Source: Actinomycetota bacterium
Lineage (GTDB): Bacteria > Actinomycetota > Acidimicrobiia > Acidimicrobiales > Microtrichaceae
DNA length: 37,053 nucleotides
Direction: 5' to 3'
Assembly: GCA_963169245.1 (NCBI GenBank)
Contig: CAUJEC010000016.1
Coordinates: forward strand, 1 to 37,053
Part shown: in pieces, positions 30,339-37,053 of the stretch
How positions within the stretch are numbered: position 1 is the stretch's first letter
Layout: the number at the start of each line of letters is the position of its first letter
Made by a program: the position numbers and the translations under genes
Notes under the pieces: model-generated
What the model was told of the DNA's origin: nothing
Databases searched by the model: none
The model's input: the letters and a program-made list of their open reading frames with translations, nothing else

Positions 30339-32234
30339 TCAGTCCCCAGCCGGTGACCAGAGGAGCGCGCCGAGCCCCGAGGCCCGCGATATCGGACGTC
30401 CCACGCTCTGGCGGATGGCGTCCTCCGAGCCCACGATTGTCACCCTTTCCTTGGCCCTGGTGACGGCGGTGTAGAGCAGTTCCCTGGTCAGTATCGGGAC
30501 GTTGGGCGGTGGTAGCGACACGACGACGTGGCCGAACTCAGAGCCTTGGCTCTTGTGAATGGTCATCGCCCACCAAGTCTCGACTTCCTGGAGTCTGGCG
30601 GTCTGGATCTCGAGCCGGTCATCGGGGTTACCGGCCATTGCCACCACCAGAACTCCGTCGCGTTCGATGGTTATGCCGACATCGCCGTTGGAAATGCCGA
30701 GAAGACGATCATTCCGGGTGTTCAACACGGGCCGGCCCACATACCACCGTTGCCACGGTGCTGGGGCCTGACCGGGACCGAGGTTGGCGAACACGCCGCT
30801 CTCTATCCGTTCGGACCAGTCGTTGCGGCCAAAGGGGTAGAGCCGGGTGGCGGCCAGAACCTTGACAGCAGCGAGTCGGTCCAGGGCCTCGTCAACATTT
30901 CCGTTCCTGGCAGACGACATGGCCTGGATCGCATTGGTGATGAGCAACTCGGAGATCGAGCCGATTCCGGCCTGGTCATCAGATCTGACCCAGGTGACCT
31001 CGTCGATACCTGATCGGAGTAGTTCGATCACCTCGTCGGTCTCGCCCTGGCGGATCCGTGTCGCGAGTTCCGCGATGCCAGAGTCGGATCCGAATCGGTG
31101 AGCAGTCTGCAATGTCGTGATGTGAGCATCCAACGCCGAACCCTGTGACTTCCCGGCCAGCTCTGCGCCTCGGTATGGATGCTCGGGTGCTCTGACGATG
31201 TCACCCAGAACCGTGCCGGCTTCGACACTCGCCAGTTGATCGGGGTCGCCCACCAGAACGACGTGACACTCGGGCCCTACCGCTTCGAACAGTGCATCCA
31301 TCAGGGGAAGCGAAACCATGGAGGTCTCATCGATGATCACCATGTCCATGTCCAACCTGTTGTGGGCGTTCTGCCCAAATCCCCTCCGCGGATTGGCCCG
31401 GAGCAGTTTGTGGATTGTTGTAGGTCGGATGTCTCGGAGGGAGTCGGCGACGCCTTGGTCTATGAGGCCGTCGGAGAGAAGTCCATCGACGGCGACCTCG
31501 ATCGCCTCGCCCATCCTCGCCGCCGCTTTTCCGGACGGGGCAGCGAGAGCGATCCGCAACCTGGATGAGGAGTCGGTCCTCAGGTCGGTCACGGCCGCCA
31601 TCATCCGGGCGATGGTCCGGGTCTTGCCGGTCCCCGGGCCTCCGACCAGAACACTGAAGGGTCTTCTCAGGGCACGTTTGGCGCCAGCCCGCTGGAGGTT
31701 GGGCACACCGTTGTCCGTCTCCGGTCCGAAGAACCTCTCGAGCGATGCCTCGATGGCCGCCGTGTTGAAACCCAGATAGTCAGCAGCCTCGACCCGGCCG
31801 ATGACGAACTTCGCCACAGCTCGTTCGGCAAGCCAGTAGCGCTGCAGGTATACCGAGTCGCCATCGAGAACCAGCGGTCTGATCGGGGAGAGGTCGGCTG
31901 TGTCAGGGGTGGCCACCACGACGTCGCATGAGCGAAGGATCTCTGACCACGCCTCCGGCTCGGGCCAGGGCAGGTCGCTGTCGATGTCTGACTCGTCGAC
32001 CATCAGTTCCGATGCGCGTCGCAGTTCGATTCGAACGTGGCCAGAACGCGGTCCGCGTGCAGCAGCTGCCACTGCGAGGATCACCTCGGGTGGAGCATCT
32101 GGGCGCTCTGCTTTCGCTAGTCGCTCCACCAACGTGGCGAGTTGGATTTCTGCGTCGTTGAATATCCCGGCCTCTATGAACGGCTTGAGCGCGGCGACAC
32201 TTGGGGAGAGCACTGAGACAGGTGCGCTGTTCAT
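30339..32234 (-). CDS. recD: Exodeoxyribonuclease V subunit alpha (RecD)
   Basis: RecD is the 5'-3' helicase of RecBCD. From ATG 32234 the chain is 631 residues: an N-terminal domain, then SVLVGGPGTGKTRTIARMMA (Walker A), LAAPSGKAAARMGEA (motif Ia), MVIIDETSMVSLPLMDAL (motif II), VVLVGDPDQLASVEAGTVLG (III), WWAMTIHKSQGSEFGHVVVS (V) and LLYTAVTRAKERVTIVGS (VI). The track start at 32333 lies 33 codons earlier inside recB. ATG 32234 overlaps the recB stop as ATGA and has GGGGG six bases upstream, so translation is coupled. Confidence 0.95.
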   Translation of the reverse strand: MNSAPVSVLSPSVAALKPFIEAGIFNDAEIQLATLVERLAKAERPDAPPEVILAVAAAARGPRSGHVRIELRRASELMVDESDIDSDLPWPEPEAWSEILRSCDVVVATPDTADLSPIRPLVLDGDSVYLQRYWLAERAVAKFVIGRVEAADYLGFNTAAIEASLERFFGPETDNGVPNLQRAGAKRALRRPFSVLVGGPGTGKTRTIARMMAAVTDLRTDSSSRLRIALAAPSGKAAARMGEAIEVAVDGLLSDGLIDQGVADSLRDIRPTTIHKLLRANPRRGFGQNAHNRLDMDMVIIDETSMVSLPLMDALFEAVGPECHVVLVGDPDQLASVEAGTVLGDIVRAPEHPYRGAELAGKSQGSALDAHITTLQTAHRFGSDSGIAELATRIRQGETDEVIELLRSGIDEVTWVRSDDQAGIGSISELLITNAIQAMSSARNGNVDEALDRLAAVKVLAATRLYPFGRNDWSERIESGVFANLGPGQAPAPWQRWYVGRPVLNTRNDRLLGISNGDVGITIERDGVLVVAMAGNPDDRLEIQTARLQEVETWWAMTIHKSQGSEFGHVVVSLPPPNVPILTRELLYTAVTRAKERVTIVGSEDAIRQSVGRPISRASGLGALLWSPAGD

Positions 32235-35200
32235 CTGCCACCCCCTTGGGAACCCTGCTCGGCAGTATCCATTGTGCCTGCAAGTAGATCGCTCAGTTCG
32301 ACGATCAGTCCGGCCGGGGGAACCCACGACCACACGCCAGTGGAATGACCGTCGATCACCGGTGTGTCGGGTCCGACCATCCCTCGGACGAACAGGTAGC
32401 AGACCCCGCCGAGGTGCAGTGAGGGGTCATAGTCGGACAGGCGTCCACGAAGGTAGCGATGCAGTGCAACCGAGTAGAGGAGTGCCTGCAGCGGATAGTG
32501 ATGTTCGACCATTGCCCGTGTCATCGACTCGAAGTCGTAGTGCTCCGGACGGGGCGGTTCGTTGGCTGCACTGAGACGGTTGGTCTTGTAGTCGGTGACT
32601 ACGAACCGGTCGTGATTCGGTCCTCTCACCCTGAAAATGGCATCGATCGAACCTGTCAGGTGACCTCCAAGGGTGACTCCGAAAGCCCCTGAAGCGAGTT
32701 CTGCAGCCCAGCCTCCCAGAGCTGTGGTTGGATCGAGCCACCTGACCAGGACCTGCCCGATCGCCCGATCATCGAGATGAGGGCTCTCATATGAGGTTCG
32801 CTCCGCGTCGAGGAGCAGTTCGAAGCTCATTTCGTTGAGCCGGTTGCTCTGGGTAATGGAGTTGAGAGCGGCGTAATCGAAGAGTGAGCCGAGTGGGGTG
32901 GCAAGCGTTCTTTGGACTCCATCGGCAAGCAGGTCGAGCCCGTAGGCCTTGTTGGTCCCGTCGAGTAGTGGGGGTGTGAGATCCAGGTCCCGCCAGGCCA
33001 ACTCGTTCTCGGCGACAGTTCGAATCGTTGGCGACGGATCCACCTCGGTGAAGTCGAGGTGTTCGTAGATGGTGTGGACGAGTGTTCCGAAAGATGCGCC
33101 CGCTGGGAGCCATCCGAGGGGCAGTGCTGACACACTTTCGTTCGAGGACTTCTGCGATGTCGTCCCCGGCGAGTCACTCGATGTGATGGGCGGTTCGGGC
33201 GGTGTGCCAGTCCCGGTGCCAGCGACAGTGCCGGTGCCGGTGCCTGGACTGGTACGGTCGATCCCGACCTGCTTCTCGTCGTTGGCGCCAGAGTCATCTG
33301 ACGATGGATCCTCAGCAGTACTCCTCAGGTCCTCGTGAGCAGTGATCGCACTGAAGGACCATCGTCCCGATGACCTGTCCGGCTTATGGGTCAACTCCTG
33401 AGCCGATAGAGCCGGACTCGCCGCTGAGCCATCGGTGGCCGGCCCCCACTCTCTGAGGTTCTCTAAGCGACGACTGCCCGAGCCGGATGGGACGGGCTCC
33501 ATGCCGATCTCTGCCACCTCTATGAGTCCACCTGACCGTTCAACGAGTGCCCACAATCCCTGGTGGGTTCGCTTGAGCCATGGTTCTTTGTCTGTGTCGG
33601 AGGGTGTGTCAAGGTCGTCGGACTCATTCCCGTCCGCGGTCTGCCCGCTCTTTGCTCTGCCTTTCGCCTTCTTGGTAGCCACCTTTGGGCTGGTTCCCGT
33701 GGGTATCTCCACTTTGTCCTCGTAGAGCGCCTTCTGGTCTACTTCACCTGTGTCGTCACGGGCGAAGAGCAGCCTGGACAAAGCGGACTTTTTGGAATGG
33801 TTGGGAGTGGCCCACCACACGGTCACCTGATGGCTTGCTCTGGTGAGTGCGACATAGGAGAGGCGAAGACGTTCCCCGATGGAACGTTCGAGCGACGCGA
33901 CCTTCCTGCTCTCCTCTGCGGCGGCGCCCGAGAGATCGAGGATTCGTTTGCCGCTCGTCGAGTCATGAACCACGACCGGGGGGTCGTCGTTCCATTCCAT
34001 GAACAGCGTTGGTGCCATGACTATGGGGAACTCAAGCCCCTTCGACACCCACACAGTCATGATCTGAACAGATGAGTCCTCGGTCTCGATACGTCTAGCT
34101 TGCTCGTCGTCTGCCTGTTCGTCTGCGGAGCGGTCATCAGGTCTGAGCACTTCGAGCAGGCCCTGGACTGTCGCATGCGGTCCGGCGGCCTGCATCAGTT
34201 CACCTACATGGGTCAGATCCGTTGCGAGTCGATCACCGTTCGGTCGCAGCAACACTCGAGGAATGATCTCGCTGTCGTCGAGTACCCGCTGCACGAAGGT
34301 GGTCACTCCATGCCGTTGAAGTTCATCGACCCAGGAGCTGAACAACTCGAAGACGCTGACCATGAGGGCGTCATCGGGTGAGTCGATCTCTTCGATGGGG
34401 GTGTCCATGAACCAGCCGATTGCGAATCGCCTGGCTCTGGCAACATCAGTCGGGTTTGAAAGGGCATCGAGGAGCCAGCGCCACTGATCTGCGGCTTCGG
34501 AGTCGAGGACCTTCGACGCCCGGCTGAGGACCGCAGGGATGCCTGAGGATGCGAGCAGTTCTTGGATCAGGAGCGCATTCTTTCCGCTGTTGACCAGTAT
34601 TGCGATGTCTGAGGGCTGGACCCGGACCATGGTCCCATTCACATCCGGTATGGTTGTTGACGCAAGTGTCTCCATCACGCAGGAAACGACATCATTCCAG
34701 ACAGCGTCTCTTGCCTCGGGTGCGGAGATACCCTGGGTATTTCGGGGAATACTCTCCCCGAGGGCCAATCGAAAACGGACCGGAACGACCGGCTCGCCAT
34801 CCGTCAACGCAACGCGACTCGTGTTCTTCTCGCAGGCACCCACCTGGAGGTAGTCGATGCCACGCCCAAAGGACACCCCGCTGAACAGCGTCCCGAGAGC
34901 GTCCACCAGTTGCCCATCTGACCTCCAGTTGGTGGCCAGGGCAACGCTGCGGGTCCCAGGCTCGGACACAGCACCGCTATAGGTGGAGATGTCGGCGCCT
35001 CTGAAGCTGTAGATGGCCTGCTTGGGGTCGCCAACCAGCACCAGAGCGGTCGGCTCACGCCCTGCTTGTGGTTCGACCTCGCGATCGCCGAATATCGTGC
35101 CGAAGATCCCCCACTGGACCGGGTCGGTGTCCTGGAACTCGTCGATCATCACCACTCGATAGCGGTCACGCAGCAGGGCCACAGCAGATGCACCGTCGGG

Positions 35201-35938
35201 GGACTGGACCATCTCTCTCAGGCCGCTGAGTACATCGTCGAAGCTTGCGCTGTCGCTCGCCTGTCGGCGCATCCGCAGCGTCGTTACAACTGTCCGTACA
35301 AGGGAAGCGAGCACTGTGTGCGCGGTGGGCTCGCCCTCGAGTTCGGGTGGTTCGATGATCGTGTCTGGTGAATTTGTAGCGACGTTCACGGCTTTCAGGA
35401 GCGCTTTGCTGTCCGGGAGCAGCGTGCGATCAACTCCACTGGCAGCGGCTCTGACGACAGCATCGGTGCAGGCCGATTCCGCGAGTTTCGTGTCTTCCGA
35501 AGTCGGCCCGTTCGGCGGGTCGAGCTTGGACGTGACGCCAATGGCCGTGATCGCCTGGGTGGCAAAACTGTGGATGGTTGAGATGGTGATGGAGTCGAAG
35601 TCGGTCAGCGCATTCCGGAGATTCTTCAGCCGATGTTCCAGATCGTTGGACACCTCGTTGTCGGGAGTGGCGCAGGCGACCTCCCGTTCGAGTCGTCTGA
35701 TCTCGTCTCTTATGGCCTCGCGGATCCGCGACCGCAGTTCTGCTGTGGCCGCACGCGTGAAGGTGACGAGCAGGATGGCCGAAGCCGCTACATCAGCCTC
35801 GGCGATGTAGCGGACGGCCAGATGGCACAGCGTGTGGGTCTTGCCGGTTCCGGCAGAGGCCTCGATGGCGAGGCGGCCCCATGGCAGCGGCCCATTGAGG
35901 TCAAAGGCTTCCGGTTCAGTTATCAGTACCCCGCCCAT
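32231..35938 (-). CDS. recB: Exodeoxyribonuclease V subunit beta (RecB)
   Basis: RecB is a 3'-5' helicase with a C-terminal nuclease. The helicase part shows AIEASAGTGKTHTLCHLAVR (Walker A), VVMIDEFQDTDPVQWGIFG (motif II), LVGDPKQAIYSFRGADIS, LATNWRSDGQ, IMTVWVSKGLEFPIVMAP and LRLSYVALTRASHQVTVWW. The nuclease shows TGSIDAIFRV, VVTDYKTNRLSA and YPLQALLYSVALHRYL, matching the Asp, Asp-x-Lys and QxxxY catalytic set. Between them lies a charged linker (KKAKGRAKSGQTADGNESDD) and a GTGTGT run. About 1,235 residues. ATG 35938 lies just past the recC stop; the track TTG 35944 would overlap that stop as TTGA, a pattern also used at 28658, so the start is uncertain by two codons. Confidence 0.95.
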   Translation of the reverse strand: MGGVLITEPEAFDLNGPLPWGRLAIEASAGTGKTHTLCHLAVRYIAEADVAASAILLVTFTRAATAELRSRIREAIRDEIRRLEREVACATPDNEVSNDLEHRLKNLRNALTDFDSITISTIHSFATQAITAIGVTSKLDPPNGPTSEDTKLAESACTDAVVRAAASGVDRTLLPDSKALLKAVNVATNSPDTIIEPPELEGEPTAHTVLASLVRTVVTTLRMRRQASDSASFDDVLSGLREMVQSPDGASAVALLRDRYRVVMIDEFQDTDPVQWGIFGTIFGDREVEPQAGREPTALVLVGDPKQAIYSFRGADISTYSGAVSEPGTRSVALATNWRSDGQLVDALGTLFSGVSFGRGIDYLQVGACEKNTSRVALTDGEPVVPVRFRLALGESIPRNTQGISAPEARDAVWNDVVSCVMETLASTTIPDVNGTMVRVQPSDIAILVNSGKNALLIQELLASSGIPAVLSRASKVLDSEAADQWRWLLDALSNPTDVARARRFAIGWFMDTPIEEIDSPDDALMVSVFELFSSWVDELQRHGVTTFVQRVLDDSEIIPRVLLRPNGDRLATDLTHVGELMQAAGPHATVQGLLEVLRPDDRSADEQADDEQARRIETEDSSVQIMTVWVSKGLEFPIVMAPTLFMEWNDDPPVVVHDSTSGKRILDLSGAAAEESRKVASLERSIGERLRLSYVALTRASHQVTVWWATPNHSKKSALSRLLFARDDTGEVDQKALYEDKVEIPTGTSPKVATKKAKGRAKSGQTADGNESDDLDTPSDTDKEPWLKRTHQGLWALVERSGGLIEVAEIGMEPVPSGSGSRRLENLREWGPATDGSAASPALSAQELTHKPDRSSGRWSFSAITAHEDLRSTAEDPSSDDSGANDEKQVGIDRTSPGTGTGTVAGTGTGTPPEPPITSSDSPGTTSQKSSNESVSALPLGWLPAGASFGTLVHTIYEHLDFTEVDPSPTIRTVAENELAWRDLDLTPPLLDGTNKAYGLDLLADGVQRTLATPLGSLFDYAALNSITQSNRLNEMSFELLLDAERTSYESPHLDDRAIGQVLVRWLDPTTALGGWAAELASGAFGVTLGGHLTGSIDAIFRVRGPNHDRFVVTDYKTNRLSAANEPPRPEHYDFESMTRAMVEHHYPLQALLYSVALHRYLRGRLSDYDPSLHLGGVCYLFVRGMVGPDTPVIDGHSTGVWSWVPPAGLIVELSDLLAGTMDTAEQGSQGGGR
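33202..33248 (-). repeat. Gly-Thr low-complexity segment in RecB
   Basis: Plus-strand sequence such as GTGCCGGTGCCGGTGCC encodes PGTGTGTVAGTGTGTPP on the minus strand. It lies in the flexible linker between the helicase and nuclease parts of RecB. Confidence 0.7.
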
Positions 35939-35963
35939 CTTCAAGACTGCTCATCTTCAAGAC
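35936..35963 (-). repeat. 12-bp direct repeat at the recC-recB junction
   Basis: CATCTTCAAGAC occurs at 35936-35947 and 35952-35963, period 16. On the minus strand one copy encodes the end of RecC (GLED) and the other spans its stop and the recB start. Confidence 0.7.
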
Positions 35964-37053
35964 CACCCAGGGTGATCGTCTCGTTGAAGGGTTTCCAGAC
36001 AAGCGCGGCATACCGCCGGGCCACCGGTTCGCCATCGTCGACCAGTGGGTGCCCGTCACCACCAATTGCCGACACCTCGTTGAAACTGAATCCCGGGTAG
36101 ACGAACGAGGTTGGGTCAGGACCAACTTCTCCGTACGGGGCCGGGTCGGCGAGATTTCTCCACGCTCTGGCAGCAGCGTCGGAGTTGTCGTCGTTGAGGG
36201 CTGAGGAGAAGTCCGCGTCGAATGGGATGGGGCGGCTCGTGGCTGCCTCACAGAAATCGGCGAGCACGTTCAGAGCGTCGAGCGCTGTCTCTGATGTTGC
36301 GTTTGTGCGCAGCCGTCTACCGATGGCATCGATCGGGTTCTTTTTCGTGACCTGGGACTTCGAGGCGCGCTTCGAGATGATCGTTGCCTGCCATTCCTCG
36401 GTGTCATCCATGGCAGTCAAGGCCATTAGGTCAACCCAGGCAAACAGTTCCTGCACCTTCTTATGTCGGCTGAACGAGAGCGTCACGACTCGTCGTGTAC
36501 CCGGGTCGACTCCGGTCACCTCTCCGACGAGTCGGCGGCCCGAAGGCAGGCGCAGGTCGATGGGCACGCTCTGACGCTCCCCAACGCCTCCCGACTCTTC
36601 TGCGAGCTCAATGATTCCGCCAGCTTGGGTCCTGATGTCCTTTACCTTGGCCTCCTGAACCCCCAAGGGGGGTATCGCTCCGAGTGCTGACTGTCGCTTC
36701 TCCCAGCCATCGATGGGGTCTCCGGCGATGAGTAACTCCACCAGCGCAGTCCCCAGTTTCCACTGCTCCAGATTCTCAATGTCGATTGGCAACGCGTTCG
36801 AAAGGGTTCGGTCATCTTCGTTTAGACGGATACCGAGTCCTTGTGTGAGGAATGTTTTGATAGGGCTCTTAAGGGCCGCTTTGATGGAATCGAGATGGAT
36901 GGTGTCACCGACCGGGTGGACCGGGTTATGGAGCACAACGTCAGGCCAACAGATACCCGTCTGCTCGCTGCTCCTCTCCCGCCGAGCAAGGGCTCCCGCT
37001 AGGCCCGACCTGCTGAACGAGCCCGGCAACGCCGGAGAGCCGTCAAAGAGGGA
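35941..37053 (-). CDS. recC: Exodeoxyribonuclease V subunit gamma (RecC), C-terminal part
   Basis: The frame is open to the window edge on the minus strand (SLFDGSPALPGSF precedes the track start, which is an internal TTG), so only the last 370 residues of RecC are present. This part covers FDGSPALPGSFSRSGLAG (entry of the inactive nuclease-like domain), LPIDIENLEQWKLGTALVE, LPSGRRLVGEVTGV and the C-terminal RAWRNLADPAPYGEVGPDP. RecC recognises Chi and holds RecB and RecD together. It lies upstream of recB and recD in the order recC-recB-recD seen in other actinobacteria. The identification relies partly on that context. Confidence 0.85.
   Translation of the reverse strand, partial: SLFDGSPALPGSFSRSGLAGALARRERSSEQTGICWPDVVLHNPVHPVGDTIHLDSIKAALKSPIKTFLTQGLGIRLNEDDRTLSNALPIDIENLEQWKLGTALVELLIAGDPIDGWEKRQSALGAIPPLGVQEAKVKDIRTQAGGIIELAEESGGVGERQSVPIDLRLPSGRRLVGEVTGVDPGTRRVVTLSFSRHKKVQELFAWVDLMALTAMDDTEEWQATIISKRASKSQVTKKNPIDAIGRRLRTNATSETALDALNVLADFCEAATSRPIPFDADFSSALNDDNSDAAARAWRNLADPAPYGEVGPDPTSFVYPGFSFNEVSAIGGDGHPLVDDGEPVARRYAALVWKPFNETITLGGLEDEQS

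Noticed and set aside
30339-37053. RecBCD locus as part of a defence island
   Set aside because: No restriction, CRISPR, toxin or phage-defence gene flanks it within the window; it is a standard recC-recB-recD repair operon.

Overview
The window is a chromosomal housekeeping segment from a high-GC actinobacterium. The tRNA-adjacent layout, the topA-tmk-holB run, the zincin-tilS-hpt-folate-panC-coaX-lysS order (which follows the mycobacterial/streptomycete order), the CtpE-like ATPase, RecC-RecB-RecD gene order, many GTG/TTG starts and TANNNT -10 boxes placed directly before start codons all fit Actinobacteria. The nature of several small conserved-looking proteins suggests the class Acidimicrobiia, but that placement is inference from memory and not proven by the sequence. 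I see no insertion sequence, prophage, CRISPR array, toxin-antitoxin pair or dedicated defence island.

Region 1 (1-6.4 kb): the tail of a STAS-domain gene, a convergent acyl-CoA dehydrogenase of the ACAD10/11 type, then divergently the topA-tmk-holB operon (topoisomerase I, dTMP kinase, clamp-loader delta prime) and a tRNA-Thr(CGT). Region 2 (6.4-10.4 kb): a two-gene membrane module, a YggU/DUF167 protein and a CtpE-like P-type ATPase. Region 3 (10.4-17.3 kb): a 46-residue membrane microprotein missing from the ORF track, a zincin-family metalloprotease, tilS, hpt, and a folate cluster folE-folP-(pseudophosphatase-like gene)-folB-folK ending in a DUF2520 Rossmann protein. Region 4 (17.3-24.5 kb): a 316-bp hairpin-rich gap, panC, nadB, nadC, coaX, lysS and an orphan FbpC-like ABC ATPase. 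This groups the pantothenate/CoA, NAD and folate pathways with lysyl-tRNA charging. Region 5 (24.5-30.3 kb): yceH-like DUF480 and a CPA2-type antiporter on the minus strand, then a class-3 aldehyde dehydrogenase, two unrecognised coupled genes and a cupin on the plus strand. Region 6 (30.3 kb to end): recD, recB and the C-terminal part of recC on the minus strand, translationally coupled, encoding the double-strand-break repair helicase-nuclease.

The most interesting observation is the gene at 14933-15535. It reads as a dual-specificity-phosphatase fold whose CX5R loop has become HX5R, and it sits inside the folate operon. The second is a recurring -10 element, mostly TAGGNT, ending 6-9 nt before the start codons of acd, the microprotein gene, hpt, panC and the antiporter, with TATCNN variants at topA and the 28431 gene. 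This implies leaderless transcripts and fixes several start codons. No clear novel multi-gene system was found; the rest is ordinary core genome with small oddities noted below.
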